Assembly: GCF_015493435.1 (NCBI RefSeq)
Contig: NZ_WGDD01000022.1
Location: 1 to 44,036, forward strand
DNA: 44,036 nt
From: Sulfurovum sp.
GTDB taxonomy: Bacteria > Campylobacterota > Campylobacteria > Campylobacterales > Sulfurovaceae
Direction: 5' to 3'
Made by a program: the position numbers and the translations under genes. This document shows positions 18,409 to 27,617 of the stretch, piece by piece (within the stretch, counting starts at the first letter, position 1; each line of letters starts with the position of its first letter). The notes beneath the pieces were generated by a model. The model saw nothing but the letters and a program-made list of their open reading frames with translations. It did not search any database and was not told the origin of the DNA.

Positions 18409-18463
18409 ACAAAAAGTTTTTCTCTTCCGGGTTCCATTAAGCAAAATTTATGCTGTTTTTGTC

Positions 18464-18469
18464 TATAAT
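18464..18469 (+). promoter_or_regulatory. -10 box of rpmB
   Basis: TATAAT preceded by a T-rich stretch (TGCTGTTTTTG), about 56 bases before the rpmB ATG. Confidence 0.55.
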
Positions 18470-18524
18470 CGCACAAAATTTTCACGTTTGTAATTTTAAA
18501 ACGTAATCAACTTAAGGAATAATT

Positions 18525-18734
18525 ATGTCAAGAAGATGTTCAGTCTCCGGAAAAGGCCCATTGGTAGGAAACAATGTTTCTCACGCTAACAACAAAACAA
18601 AAAGAAGACAACTTCCAAACCTGAGATCAGTAAAGATCACTATGGAAGACGGTACAACCAAAAGAGTCAAGATCGCCGCTTCAACGCTCAGAACCATGAA
18701 AAAGAAAGCTGCGCAAGCTGCAGCAGCGAACTAA
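18525..18734 (+). CDS. rpmB: 50S ribosomal protein L28
   Basis: 69 residues, [28 protein letters not shown]...LPNLRSV, then [19 protein letters not shown]. This is the whole L28 family pattern. The C terminus ends in an Ala-rich tail. AAGGA lies 7 bases before the ATG. It is followed by a hairpin and the potassium channel gene. Confidence 0.97.
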   Translation: MSRRCSVSGKGPLVGNNVSHANNKTKRRQLPNLRSVKITMEDGTTKRVKIAASTLRTMKKKAAQAAAAN

Positions 18735-18743
18735 ACCTTTTAA

Positions 18744-18769
18744 GATAAGGGAGGGTATACTCTCTTATC
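18744..18769 (+). promoter_or_regulatory. Hairpin abutting the potassium-channel start codon
   Basis: GATAAGGGAG-ggtata-CTCTCTTATC, 9 of 10 pairs plus a G-U, ending one base before the ATG at 18770. The purine-rich GGGAGGG, the only Shine-Dalgarno-like stretch, is in the left arm and loop, so folding would hide it. It could equally act as the rpmB terminator. Confidence 0.5.
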
Positions 18770-19900
18770 ATGACTTCTATAGAAAAGCTTAAAAAGTTTC
18801 TCGGCTGGAGAAGCACTCCAAAACCGCATATTACCCTGAATGATGAATTTTATTCTCACTTAGCCCCTTTTAGATTTCCTCTGATCCTCACCGTTCTTAT
18901 TATGCTTCTGGGTACCATAGGCTATATGGTCATTGACCATTTTCCGCTCATGGATGCTATTTACCAGACAGGGATTACTTTTACCACTGTCGGTTTTGGA
19001 GAAATAAGACCTATCTCGGATATGGGACGTATTTTTACCATTACACTGATTATTTTCGGGTTCATTGTTTTTTCCGTCGCGGTAGGTATTATCGCTGAAG
19101 TAGTGAAGAAGGGAGACTTTCAAAAAACTGTCAAGGAGCGTAAAATGCTTTATGAGATCGCCAGACTGAAACAGCACTTTGTTGTCTGTTACCACAATGA
19201 ATTTACCATACAGGTTACCAAGCAGCTTCGCGCCAATCACATTCCGTTTGTAGTCGTAGACCCCAGAGACGATATGGAAGAGATCGCCAAAAAGTACCAC
19301 TATCCCTACTTTGTAACCGCAGAACCGCATACTGAAGCCGGCATATTGAAATCACACCTCTCTTCAGCCAAAGGTGTCATCACGCTTGCAGACAACGTAG
19401 CAGACAATATTGCAACCATTGCCTCAGCGCGCCTTTATGAAAATGAGATAGGACGAAAAAGAAAATTCCTCATCATTGCAAATGCCAAAAGCAACGAAGA
19501 TGATCAGAAACTGCTCAAGCTCGGTGCTGACAAAGTCGTTACGGCAACCAAGCTGATGGCTGAGCGTATCAATGCCATGGCGGCACGTCCCGATATGGAG
19601 AACCTGCTGCAGGAATTTCTGTACAAAAAGGACACTCCTCTGGACCTGGAAGAAGCAAAAGTCTCCAAAACTTCCTGGCTGGTGTTGAAAAAGATCAGGG
19701 CAGCCCGTTTCAGAGATATTGCGAATGTAACGATCATCGGTATTCGGCAAAAAGACGGAAAATTCATTCCCATGCCGAAAGGCGATACTATTATTATGCC
19801 CGAATCGCGGCTGCTTCTCATCGGTACGGAAGACGGCATCAGACATGCCAAGAAGATCATCCGTAAAAAAGAGAAGCCTGACGAGTTAAAATATATTTAA
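18770..19900 (+). CDS. Potassium channel protein with TrkA-N (RCK) domain
   Basis: 376 residues. Two membrane helices flank a pore loop with the selectivity filter TTVGFGEI (GFG in place of GYG) at about 75-82. A cytoplasmic TrkA-N/RCK domain follows (HFVVCYHNEFTIQVTKQL..., FVVVDPRDDMEE) and then a C-terminal TrkA-C-like region (VTIIGIRQKDGKFIPMPKGD). The first strand lacks the usual GxGxxG (CYHNEF instead), so nucleotide binding may be altered. Likely a K+ efflux or uptake channel of the Kch/MthK type. It follows rpmB by 35 bases; its ATG sits against a hairpin. Confidence 0.9.
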   Translation: MTSIEKLKKFLGWRSTPKPHITLNDEFYSHLAPFRFPLILTVLIMLLGTIGYMVIDHFPLMDAIYQTGITFTTVGFGEIRPISDMGRIFTITLIIFGFIVFSVAVGIIAEVVKKGDFQKTVKERKMLYEIARLKQHFVVCYHNEFTIQVTKQLRANHIPFVVVDPRDDMEEIAKKYHYPYFVTAEPHTEAGILKSHLSSAKGVITLADNVADNIATIASARLYENEIGRKRKFLIIANAKSNEDDQKLLKLGADKVVTATKLMAERINAMAARPDMENLLQEFLYKKDTPLDLEEAKVSKTSWLVLKKIRAARFRDIANVTIIGIRQKDGKFIPMPKGDTIIMPESRLLLIGTEDGIRHAKKIIRKKEKPDELKYI

Positions 19901-19912
19901 AAGGAAAGTGTT

Positions 19913-21130
19913 ATGTCCAACTATACTGTTTTACCGCTTGAGGGCGGACTTGCAAATGTCAAAGGTTTCTTTTGTGATGCCGTAAATGTCGGCATGCGTA
20001 CCAATCCGGCCAATTCAGGGCCTACAGATGTTGACGGCGATGTAGCCTTTATCCGCTCTGAAGTTCCCTGTGACATTTCAGCTGTGTTCACAAGCAATAC
20101 CTTTCAGGCAGCACCCATCAAACATTTTAAGCGTTACGGAAAAGAATTTCAAACAGATTTTGTACTGGTCAATGCCAAAAATGCCAATGCTATGACGGGA
20201 GAGAAAGGCATAGAAGATATTGACATGATTATGTCAACTCTGCAGCAGAAACGGAAAGTGACAAACCCTGTCATGAGTTCTACCGGAGTGATCGGCTACC
20301 GTCTTCCCGTGGACAAGATTTGTTCTGCATTTGATACACTGGACTTCAATGCCAAACATTCCAGCAAGACGGCAAGAGCCATCATGACGACTGACAGTTT
20401 TAAAAAAGAGCTGGCATACCGTGTAGAACTTTCCAACGGTACCCACTTCAATATTGCCGCCATCTGCAAGGGGGCAGGGATGATCAACCCCGCCATGGCC
20501 ACTATGCTCTGCTTTATTATCACTGATGCAGATATCCCAAAGCCGGAGATGGATAGTTTGCTGACGGAAGGAACCGGGCAATCGTTCAACCGTATCTCTG
20601 TTGATGGCGATACCTCCACCAATGATACGGTTATGCTGCTTGCCAACAGACAAAGCGGCACTTACGACAAAAAGGCTTTTGCCGATGTTTTGAACACACT
20701 CATGTTTGAACTGGCCATGATGATACTCAAGGATGGAGAAGGTGCCAACAAACTGGTCGCCTTTGAAGTCAAAGGTGCCCTTACAGAGGCAGAAGCACAG
20801 AAAGCTTCTCGTGCATTGAGCAATTCCCTGCTGGTCAAAACAGCACTTTTCGGAGAAGACCCCAACTGGGGGCGCATCGCTTCGACCATCGGTGCAAGCG
20901 GGATATCCTGTGACGAGACAAAGCTGACCATTCACTACGATGATCTGCTTATCTACTCCGATACTTTCAGGGAGCTGGACAAAGAGCGGGAAGAAGAAGC
21001 TTACAGGATCATGAAGCAGGAGCAGTTCAAAGTCACCTGTGACATTGGCCTCGGAGATGCTTCATTCACTTCCTACGGCTGTGACTTGAGCTATGAGTAT
21101 GTGAAGATCAATGCAGAATACCGAACCTAG
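19913..21130 (+). CDS. argJ: Bifunctional ornithine acetyltransferase / N-acetylglutamate synthase
   Basis: Recycles acetyl groups in arginine synthesis: N-acetylornithine plus glutamate gives ornithine plus N-acetylglutamate. 405 residues. The self-cleavage site is seen as NPAMATMLCF, where the Thr becomes the N-terminal nucleophile of the beta chain. NRISVDGDTSTNDTV, GEDPNWGRI and the C-terminal SYEYVKINAEYRT are canonical. AAGGAAAG lies before the ATG. It is 12 bases after the potassium channel gene, so cotranscription is likely. Confidence 0.95.
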   Translation: MSNYTVLPLEGGLANVKGFFCDAVNVGMRTNPANSGPTDVDGDVAFIRSEVPCDISAVFTSNTFQAAPIKHFKRYGKEFQTDFVLVNAKNANAMTGEKGIEDIDMIMSTLQQKRKVTNPVMSSTGVIGYRLPVDKICSAFDTLDFNAKHSSKTARAIMTTDSFKKELAYRVELSNGTHFNIAAICKGAGMINPAMATMLCFIITDADIPKPEMDSLLTEGTGQSFNRISVDGDTSTNDTVMLLANRQSGTYDKKAFADVLNTLMFELAMMILKDGEGANKLVAFEVKGALTEAEAQKASRALSNSLLVKTALFGEDPNWGRIASTIGASGISCDETKLTIHYDDLLIYSDTFRELDKEREEEAYRIMKQEQFKVTCDIGLGDASFTSYGCDLSYEYVKINAEYRT

Positions 21131-21201
21131 TTCCGGTTTAACAAAGCTCTAACCACAAAGAAGATAAAATACGGACAAAATACTACAGATCAGGAGTAAC
21201 A

Positions 21202-21426
21202 ATGTTACACGAATACAGAGATGAAATACATGAACTCAAGCAGAAAGATGCACACTTTGCACATATTTTTGAAAAGCATAATGAACTTGATAAAAAAATA
21301 GCACATGCTGAGCAGGGAGATGTACCCATGACAGATATGGAACTGGAAACATTGAAAAAAGAAAAGCTGCTTCTCAAAGATGAAGCATACAAAATCATCA
21401 TGGATTACAGAAAATCCAAAGCATAA
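21202..21426 (+). CDS. YdcH-family (DUF465) small protein
   Basis: 74 residues, helical: EYRDEIHELKQKDAHFAHIFEKHNELDKKI...LKKEKLLLKDEAYKIIMDYRK. This matches the DUF465/YdcH pattern (an FxxLxxxHxxLdxxI-like core and a KKxKLxLKDEI-like tail). The function of the family is not known. CAGGAG lies just before the ATG. It is followed by a GC-rich hairpin (21437-21453). Confidence 0.8.
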   Translation: MLHEYRDEIHELKQKDAHFAHIFEKHNELDKKIAHAEQGDVPMTDMELETLKKEKLLLKDEAYKIIMDYRKSKA

Positions 21427-21436
21427 TTTGTCTTTA

Positions 21437-21453
21437 GCGGGCTTGCTGCCCGC
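21437..21453 (+). terminator. GC-rich hairpin after the YdcH-like gene
   Basis: GCGGGC-ttgct-GCCCGC, 6-base stem, 11 bases past the stop. A T-stretch (TTTTTATT) appears only about 10 bases later, so termination is possible but not certain. Confidence 0.4.
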
Positions 21454-21528
21454 GTATCCGCCTTTTTATTCCATACATCTTCTTATCACAAATTTCAACT
21501 ATAAAACATTATTTCAGGATAGTCTGCC

Positions 21529-22887
21529 ATGAAAGCATTTCATACAATTCCCCACATTGACAAAGCCCTTCTTTCCACATTAGAGACACTGCACTTTACC
21601 ACCATGACAGAAATACAGCAAAAAAGTATTTCCCCTGCACTGGAAGGAAAGGATATTCTGGCACAGTCCAAAACCGGTTCGGGAAAAACACTTGCCTTCG
21701 GTATCCCTGCAGTCATGCAGACCGATATGGGCAAGAACAAACCACAAACCATCATTATCACCCCGACACGGGAACTGGCAGAACAGATCGCCGTAGAACT
21801 CAGAAGAATTGCTTCCTACAAAGCAAATCTCAAGATCCTGACCCTCTATGGCGGTGTACCCCTTAGAGCACAGGCAGACTCTTTAGCCCAGGGAGCCCAT
21901 ATTCTTATCGGAACCCCCGGACGCATACAGGACCATCTTGCCAAAGGGACATTGACACTTGAAACTATCAGGAGACTGGTACTTGATGAAGCAGACCGAA
22001 TGCTTGATATGGGATTCTATGACGAGATCGTCAAAATAAGTTCAAACATGCCCAAAGAAAAACAGACACTCCTTTTTTCTGCTACTTTCCCGCCCAAAAT
22101 AGAAACGCTGGCAAAAAAGCTGCTGAAAGCGCCTTTGACCATTAAAGCAGACACACAGCAGCAGGCAGACAAGATCGATGAACGTGTCTATGAGACAGAA
22201 GACAAGTTCAGAACACTTAACGCGCTCATTCAGTCCTACCGGCCCGAATCTCTATTGATATTCTGCAACACAAAGGCAGAAGTGATCTCACTTACCGACA
22301 AACTGCACAGGCGCGGCCACTCTGTCATTGACATCCACGGAGATCTCGACCAGAGAGAACGCAACGAAGCAGTGATCCTCTTTTCCAACACGTCCAAAAA
22401 GATCATGGTCGCAACCGATGTAGCTTCCCGGGGTTTGGACATTAAAAATATTTCTCTGGTCATCAATTATGATCTTCCGTTTGACAAAGAAGTTTATACC
22501 CACAGGATAGGCCGTACAGGACGTGCCGATGCCACAGGCATGGCAATTTCCCTTTACAGTCCCCATGACAGTGAAAAATGCAGCTGGATCACTTCCAGGG
22601 CACAAAAAGCAGAACAAAAGAACTTGCGTGTTGATGCTGCATTCAAAATGATATCTGACTTGGATACACTTTGTCTCAACGGCGGGAAAAAGACCAAGCT
22701 GCGTGCAGGGGATATACTCGGTACTTTTTGCAAAGAGATCGGTATTGACAATTCCCACATAGGAAAGATCACTATTACGGATACCAAATCGTATATTGCC
22801 CTGCATCACAGCAGCATCAATACCGTCTTGAAAGCATTGAAAAATACCAAAATAAAGAAAAAGAAATATGTAGCGTGGCGACTGTAG
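21529..22887 (+). CDS. DEAD-box RNA helicase, DbpA-like
   Basis: 452 residues. Q-motif region, motif I AQSKTGSGKT, Ia TPTRELAEQ, GTPGR, II DEAD, III SAT, VI HRIGRTGR. The C-terminal 75 residues (KLRAGDILGTFCKEIGIDNSHIGKITITDTKSYIAL) fit the DbpA RNA-binding domain, which in E. coli recognises hairpin 92 of 23S rRNA. A role in large-subunit ribosome assembly is therefore likely. AGGA lies about 12 bases before the ATG. Stand-alone gene, convergent with the DedA gene. Confidence 0.92.
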   Translation: MKAFHTIPHIDKALLSTLETLHFTTMTEIQQKSISPALEGKDILAQSKTGSGKTLAFGIPAVMQTDMGKNKPQTIIITPTRELAEQIAVELRRIASYKANLKILTLYGGVPLRAQADSLAQGAHILIGTPGRIQDHLAKGTLTLETIRRLVLDEADRMLDMGFYDEIVKISSNMPKEKQTLLFSATFPPKIETLAKKLLKAPLTIKADTQQQADKIDERVYETEDKFRTLNALIQSYRPESLLIFCNTKAEVISLTDKLHRRGHSVIDIHGDLDQRERNEAVILFSNTSKKIMVATDVASRGLDIKNISLVINYDLPFDKEVYTHRIGRTGRADATGMAISLYSPHDSEKCSWITSRAQKAEQKNLRVDAAFKMISDLDTLCLNGGKKTKLRAGDILGTFCKEIGIDNSHIGKITITDTKSYIALHHSSINTVLKALKNTKIKKKKYVAWRL

Positions 22888-22908
22888 GCACTATACAGAA
22901 ACCGATAC

Positions 22909-23526
22909 TTAATCCTCTCCGAGTATCTCTTTTTTTCTTTTGTTTCTGATCATATAAAAAATCGTGATCAATACCACACTGACCAAAGCGATCAGTGTAG
23001 CAGTATGAAGATACTTGGAGATCAATGCTTCATTGGAACCAAGAATGTATCCCAGAAAGACCAGTACTACTACCCATATACCCGCACCCAGCGCAGAATA
23101 AAAGGAAAATTTTACGATGTTCATTTTTGCCAAACCGGCCGGGAGGGAGATAAGCTGGCGGATACCGGGGATCAATCTGCCGTTGAAGGTTGAAACCTCG
23201 CCATGTTTTCGGAAAAATATTTCAAGGGTTTCAAGGGTTTCTTCTTTAACGAAAACATATTTCCCGTATTTGAGCAGGAATTTTCTTCCGAAATGCATAG
23301 CAAGATAATAGTTGAAGAGTGCACCCCCCACAGATCCGGCAATTCCTATAATGACAACAAGGTAGACATTCATGTCACCTTTGTAGGCAAGGTATCCTGC
23401 CGGTATCATAATGATCTCACTGGGGAAGGGGAAGAAAGTACTTTCAAGGAACATAAGAAGAAAGATCCCCCAATAGCCCATATCTCCTATTTTATCGACA
23501 AGGAATGCAGCGATCTCCTGTAACAT
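22909..23526 (-). CDS. DedA-family membrane protein
   Basis: 205 residues, several membrane helices, with the DedA/SNARE-associated pattern: FLESTFFPFPSEIIMIPAGYLA, GSVGGALFNYYLAMHFGR and FNGRLIPGIRQLISLPAGLAKMN (conserved Glu and Arg residues). DedA proteins are linked to undecaprenyl-phosphate or phospholipid flipping and membrane homeostasis. It begins 10 bases after accA with no clear ribosome-binding site of its own, suggesting translational coupling to accA. Confidence 0.9.
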   Translation of the reverse strand: MLQEIAAFLVDKIGDMGYWGIFLLMFLESTFFPFPSEIIMIPAGYLAYKGDMNVYLVVIIGIAGSVGGALFNYYLAMHFGRKFLLKYGKYVFVKEETLETLEIFFRKHGEVSTFNGRLIPGIRQLISLPAGLAKMNIVKFSFYSALGAGIWVVVLVFLGYILGSNEALISKYLHTATLIALVSVVLITIFYMIRNKRKKEILGED

Positions 23527-23536
23527 TCAAATGATG

Positions 23537-24472
23537 CTATTCAGAAAAGGCACCGACTGAAGTCAGTCGTTTATAGCGCTGGTCAAGCATCTCGTCAAGG
23601 GGAAGTGCTTTAAGCATCTCTACCTGCTCAAGGAAATATTTTTTGATCACTTCTGCTGCCGTTACTTTGTCCCGGTGCGCACCGATAAGAGGCTCATCAA
23701 GGACGTCATCGACCAAATGGTGTTCCAGAAGATCGCTTGGTGTGATCTTCAATGCCTTGGTTGCCGTTTCGACTTTCGAAGGGTCATTCCATAAAATAGC
23801 CGAACATCCTTCCGGAGAAATAACGGAAAAAACCGAATAGCGCATCATGGCAAGCTTGTCTGCTACACCTATTGCCAATGCTCCCCCCGAACCGCCTTCA
23901 CCGATCACAATGGATATCATCGGTACTTTGGTTGCGGAAAATTCAAAAAGGTTTCTTGCAATTGCTTCACTCTGCCCGCGTTCTTCGGCACCCAACCCGG
24001 GATAGGCACCCGGAGTGTCAATGAGCATCAGTACAGGTATATCGAACTTCTCGGCCAGTCTGACGGCACGAAGCGCTTTTCTGTATCCTTCAGGGTTGGG
24101 CATACCAAAATTTCTTTTGATCTTGTTTTTGACCCCGCGCCCTTTCTGTTCGCCGATCAGCATCGTCTTCTGTCCGTCGATCCAGCCGATATAGCAGAGA
24201 ATAGCCGGATCATCGCGAAAAGCCCGGTCCCCGTGTATTTCATAGGCATCATCCATCAGCAGTTTGATATAGTCAAGAGAATAAGGTCTGTCCGGATGAC
24301 GGGCAAGTTGAAGCTTCTGATAGTCACTTAAAGAACCAAAGGTTTTCTCAACCTCTTTTTTAAGCTCTTTCTGGTATTTTTCCACTGCTTCCAGATTGGC
24401 AATGGCATGTGCAGATACGATCTCTTCCTGTATCTTCTCTATTTTACTCTCAAAATCCAGATAAGTTGCCAT
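23537..24472 (-). CDS. accA: Acetyl-CoA carboxylase carboxyltransferase subunit alpha
   Basis: 311 residues. With AccD it transfers carboxyl from biotin to acetyl-CoA to make malonyl-CoA for fatty acid synthesis. [15 protein letters not shown] at the N terminus, then [64 protein letters not shown] and [16 protein letters not shown], all family-typical. Lies 9 bases after fabF, in an acpP-fabF-accA-dedA run. Confidence 0.97.
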   Translation of the reverse strand: MATYLDFESKIEKIQEEIVSAHAIANLEAVEKYQKELKKEVEKTFGSLSDYQKLQLARHPDRPYSLDYIKLLMDDAYEIHGDRAFRDDPAILCYIGWIDGQKTMLIGEQKGRGVKNKIKRNFGMPNPEGYRKALRAVRLAEKFDIPVLMLIDTPGAYPGLGAEERGQSEAIARNLFEFSATKVPMISIVIGEGGSGGALAIGVADKLAMMRYSVFSVISPEGCSAILWNDPSKVETATKALKITPSDLLEHHLVDDVLDEPLIGAHRDKVTAAEVIKKYFLEQVEMLKALPLDEMLDQRYKRLTSVGAFSE

Positions 24473-24481
24473 AGGATGTCC

Positions 24482-25699
24482 TTAAATTTTCTTGAAAATG
24501 ACTACACCGTTCGTACCGCCAAAACCGAAAGAATTACTCATTACTACATTGACGTCTGCTTTTCTTGCTTCATTCGGCACATAGTCAAGATCACAGTTCT
24601 CGTCCGGTGTCGTATAGTTGATGGTCGGAGGCAGTACGCCGTCTCTCATTGCCATGAGTGAGATGACTGCTTCGATAGCACCGGCTGCACCGAGGCAGTG
24701 TCCTATCTGACCTTTGGTCGAACTGACCGGTGGGCAGTTCTCTTTTCCGCCGAACAGTTCTTTCAGTGCCGCTGTTTCATTTTTGTCGTTGACCGGCGTA
24801 GAAGTACCGTGCGCATTGACATAGTCAATTTTCGGTTTTCCTGCCATTTCATAGGCACCTTTCATCGCACGAAGAGGACCATCCATTGTCGGCGTAGTAA
24901 TGTGGTTTGCATCTCCGCTTTCACCAAAACCGACCAGTTCGCCGTAAATTTTTGCTCCGCGTGCAACGGCATCTTCGTACACTTCAAGTACCAACGCACC
25001 GGCACCCTCACCCATGACGAAACCGTCACGGTCTGCATCGAACGGTCTTGAAGAAGCCTGAGGGTCATCGTTCCTTGTAGAGAGTGCTTTCATCGCAGCA
25101 AAACCGCCCATCCCGGAAGCACAGATAGCAGATTCAGCCCCGATCACAAGCATTTTGTCCGCTGTACCTATCATAATGGATTTAGCCGCTTCGCCAATGG
25201 CATGAGTACCCGCAGCACATGCGGTAACAGAAGACAGGTTCGGCCCTTTGAGTTGCTGATAGATAGAGACAAACCCGCCAAGCATATTCACGAGAGAGGA
25301 AGGAATGAAAAACGGAGAAATTCTTCTTGGACCTCTGGTTTCACATATGATCGCATTCTTTTCAATATTCGGCAATCCGCCGATCCCGGAAGCGGAAGCC
25401 ACACCGAATCTTTCCCTGTCTGTATCTTCCGGAAAATCGGCATCTGCCATGGCTTCGGCAGAGGCTTTGAGCCCAAGCTGTATAAATCTGTCTGCTTTTT
25501 TGGTCTCTTTGGCATCCATCACTGTCGTAGGATCAAAATCAGTGATCTCGCCTGCGATCTTGGAAGACTGTTTCTCCGGATCAAACAGTTCAACTGTTTT
25601 AATACCGCATTTCCCCTCGAGGATCGCGGAAAATGCACTCTCTTTGTCGAGTCCCAAAGAATTGACCATTCCCAAACCTGTCACTACTACTCTTCTCAC
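24482..25699 (-). CDS. fabF: 3-oxoacyl-ACP synthase II
   Basis: Condenses malonyl-ACP with acyl-ACP in chain elongation. 405 residues with the KAS Cys-His-His triad: Cys in VTACAAGTHAIGEA, His in NAHGTSTPVNDKNE, His in KGQIGHCLGAAGAIE. The C-terminal SNSFGFGGTN is also typical. The start codon is GTG at 25699, preceded by AGGAGAG. A hairpin between acpP and fabF may lower its expression relative to acpP. Confidence 0.97.
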   Translation of the reverse strand: MRRVVVTGLGMVNSLGLDKESAFSAILEGKCGIKTVELFDPEKQSSKIAGEITDFDPTTVMDAKETKKADRFIQLGLKASAEAMADADFPEDTDRERFGVASASGIGGLPNIEKNAIICETRGPRRISPFFIPSSLVNMLGGFVSIYQQLKGPNLSSVTACAAGTHAIGEAAKSIMIGTADKMLVIGAESAICASGMGGFAAMKALSTRNDDPQASSRPFDADRDGFVMGEGAGALVLEVYEDAVARGAKIYGELVGFGESGDANHITTPTMDGPLRAMKGAYEMAGKPKIDYVNAHGTSTPVNDKNETAALKELFGGKENCPPVSSTKGQIGHCLGAAGAIEAVISLMAMRDGVLPPTINYTTPDENCDLDYVPNEARKADVNVVMSNSFGFGGTNGVVIFKKI

Positions 25700-25772
25700 T
25701 GTCTCTCCTGTCTCTGCTTAAATTAAGATATATATCAATCCATCTCTATGGACTGAGACATATGTTATACCG

Positions 25773-25785
25773 CCCCAAAAAGGGG
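25773..25785 (-). terminator. Small hairpin between acpP and fabF
   Basis: CCCC-(5)-GGGG just past the acpP stop codon on the minus strand, without a T-run after it. A possible attenuator or processing site that would keep acpP mRNA more abundant than fabF. Confidence 0.35.
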
Positions 25786-25793
25786 AAGTACGC

Positions 25794-26021
25794 TTATACG
25801 TTTTCGATGAATTTAATTGCATCACCGACAGTAGCGATCGCTTCTGCCTGATCGTCAGGGATTTCAATATCGAATTTCTCTTCGAGCGCCATAACCAATT
25901 CAACGACATCAAGACTGTCTGCCCCAAGGTCCTCTACGAATTTAGAATCTTCTTTTACCTCATCCGGGCTCACGTTCAGCTGTTCTACAACTACTTCTTT
26001 TACATCATCAAATAATGCCAT
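25794..26021 (-). CDS. acpP: Acyl carrier protein
   Basis: 75 residues, acidic. [17 protein letters not shown], and [11 protein letters not shown] carries the Ser that receives 4'-phosphopantetheine. The frame extends 11 codons further upstream, but GGAG at 7 bases before the ATG at 26021 fixes the start. An extended -10 (TGCTATACT) lies 35 bases upstream. First gene of the fatty-acid run. Confidence 0.97.
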   Translation of the reverse strand: MALFDDVKEVVVEQLNVSPDEVKEDSKFVEDLGADSLDVVELVMALEEKFDIEIPDDQAEAIATVGDAIKFIENV

Positions 26022-26055
26022 TGATTTCTCCTTAATTGTGTTTAAAATACGCACA

Positions 26056-26061
26056 AGTATA
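26056..26061 (-). promoter_or_regulatory. Extended -10 box of acpP
   Basis: TGCTATACT on the minus strand, preceded by a T-rich stretch. Confidence 0.5.
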
Positions 26062-26074
26062 GCAAAAAAATGAT

Positions 26075-26096
26075 AAAAAGGAGTTAGTTCCCCTTT
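26075..26096 (-). terminator. Likely terminator after the second NosL cluster
   Basis: On the minus strand AAAGG...CCTTT followed by TTA, about 50 bases past the stop of the NosL-like gene at 26149 and before the acpP promoter. Confidence 0.45.
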
Positions 26097-26148
26097 CTAT
26101 TCATCAAAAAACAGGTACTTTTTCTTTATGAATACAAAGTAGAATGTA

Positions 26149-26652
26149 TTAATGTCCCAAGAGCTTCTTTTTTACAAAAGGGTCATGCAGATTTTTCCCT
26201 TGAAGCATTAAAAGTTTCATTTCATCATAAGATATAAGACCCTTACTTTTCTTTTCATACGCAGCAAATCCATAACCCATAGGGTCATGTGCAATACGCG
26301 TATACCATGCTTTTTTGACATCTATCCAGTGATGTGTATCAAGTGTTTTGGTGACGATCTTTGCAATGACAGGCTTATGATTCTGCAGCCAGAGCACCAC
26401 ACACCCGATATCATCAAAGAAATAGGTATCACCCCCTTGGGTAATAATCTGTGCCTCATATGCCGTTGCTTCAATATTCATATTACATTCGGAACACTGA
26501 TACTCCTTGGGCTTGATCTTAATAATCTTATGTGCACTGTTGCCTTTATAGACATATTTTGCCCCTTGATCATTACCAAAAGAGAGAAGCAGTATCACCA
26601 AAATGGCAATCACCACCGCAACTGTCAATATATTCATCACTATTTTTTTCAT
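26149..26652 (-). CDS. Membrane-anchored NosL-like protein
   Basis: 167 residues from the second of two close ATGs (26652; GGGG 7 bases before it). One N-terminal hydrophobic helix at about 8-25 with no lipobox, so it is anchored with the rest in the periplasm. The NosL-type domain shows YQCSECNMNI (Cys53, Cys56, Met58), FFDDIGCVVLWL (Cys84) and DPMGYGFAAYE, matching the canonical NosL at 33391 block for block. NosL proteins bind Cu(I) and deliver it to NosD/NosZ. Here the gene is last in the ABC-transporter cluster and overlaps its upstream neighbour by 4 bases, so it may serve that transporter instead. Confidence 0.75.
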   Translation of the reverse strand: MKKIVMNILTVAVVIAILVILLLSFGNDQGAKYVYKGNSAHKIIKIKPKEYQCSECNMNIEATAYEAQIITQGGDTYFFDDIGCVVLWLQNHKPVIAKIVTKTLDTHHWIDVKKAWYTRIAHDPMGYGFAAYEKKSKGLISYDEMKLLMLQGKNLHDPFVKKKLLGH

Positions 26653-27617
26653 AACCATACCCCGTTTTTAAAATAATAAACAGCCACATACCCGCTGCAT
26701 AGAAAAACAAACATGCTTAGCAATACTATTGCAATTCGCTTTAAAGTTTGTGAAACAGTGTGAAAAAAAACATTCATGACCGCATAATCAATCGCAAAGA
26801 ATGTTCCCAAAAGCAGCAATCCCCAAACAGCATAACCGACATAATGGTAATGATCCTGCAACATACAGAAAGGACATTTATGGGTAGGGAGTTCATAAAT
26901 ATAGGTACCGAAGAAATAGACTACCGCATAATATCCGACCACAACGAACAATATACTTGAAGCCACACTGACAAGGGAAAGGTTGGAAAACAGACTCAAA
27001 ACGATCAATGCAAAAAGCAGATAAAAGAGCATCAGAAGTTTAGGAATATCCAACCCGAACGGCAGGCTGTTTGCACCACCTGTTTGACCGAAGATCACAG
27101 AACAGCAACTGACAGGATTTGTGGTTTCAATATGGGTAAAGTAGAGTATGTCCAAAAGAAATTCTGCACTGAGCAGAACAAAGATAAAGAGGAAAAACCA
27201 TGATTTCAGTTTGAGGTAGGGATAACGCTTTGCTTTCAGGTCTATACTGTTGATACTGAGCCACAGTCCGCTCAGAAAGAGGATCACTATTTTCAATGCC
27301 AGCAAAGGATTGCCGTAGGCATTTGCCTTGATCACACCGGCACCACACATCGCACCGGGGACAAGATCGGAAAGAGCATCGATGGTATAGACAAAATAGG
27401 GCAGCAATATGATCTTGAGCACGATGCCAAAAAAGATAATGGTCATAACCAGATAGGAGCGGTTTTCAAGAGTGAACTGTTCTGTGGTAAAAGCGTCAAA
27501 ATTCCACTTTTTAACCAACCCGACAGTCACGAGAAATGCAACAAAAAGAAGAAGATAAAGCACTGTCTCTGAAAGCAGATAAACGATGACTTCATTGTTT
27601 AAGAGTATCTCATTCAC
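26649..27617 (-). CDS. Polytopic membrane protein with periplasmic cysteine pairs
   Basis: 322 residues, about eight membrane helices. I do not recognise a characterised family. Cysteines cluster outside the helices: Cys91 (GAMCGAG), Cys171-172 (VSCCSV) and CPFC at 248-251 flanked by His247, His256 and His258 (HKCPFCMLQDHYHY). The arrangement recalls VKOR/DsbD-like thiol or metal-relay proteins, but it is not a clear match. It overlaps the ABC ATPase gene by 8 bases upstream and the NosL-like gene by 4 bases downstream, so it is very likely part of one complex or pathway with them. Confidence 0.7.
   Translation of the reverse strand: MNEILLNNEVIVYLLSETVLYLLLFVAFLVTVGLVKKWNFDAFTTEQFTLENRSYLVMTIIFFGIVLKIILLPYFVYTIDALSDLVPGAMCGAGVIKANAYGNPLLALKIVILFLSGLWLSINSIDLKAKRYPYLKLKSWFFLFIFVLLSAEFLLDILYFTHIETTNPVSCCSVIFGQTGGANSLPFGLDIPKLLMLFYLLFALIVLSLFSNLSLVSVASSILFVVVGYYAVVYFFGTYIYELPTHKCPFCMLQDHYHYVGYAVWGLLLLGTFFAIDYAVMNVFFHTVSQTLKRIAIVLLSMFVFLCSGYVAVYYFKNGVWL

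Noticed and set aside
20234-20935. 233-codon open frame on the minus strand
   Set aside because: Antisense to argJ; no independent support.
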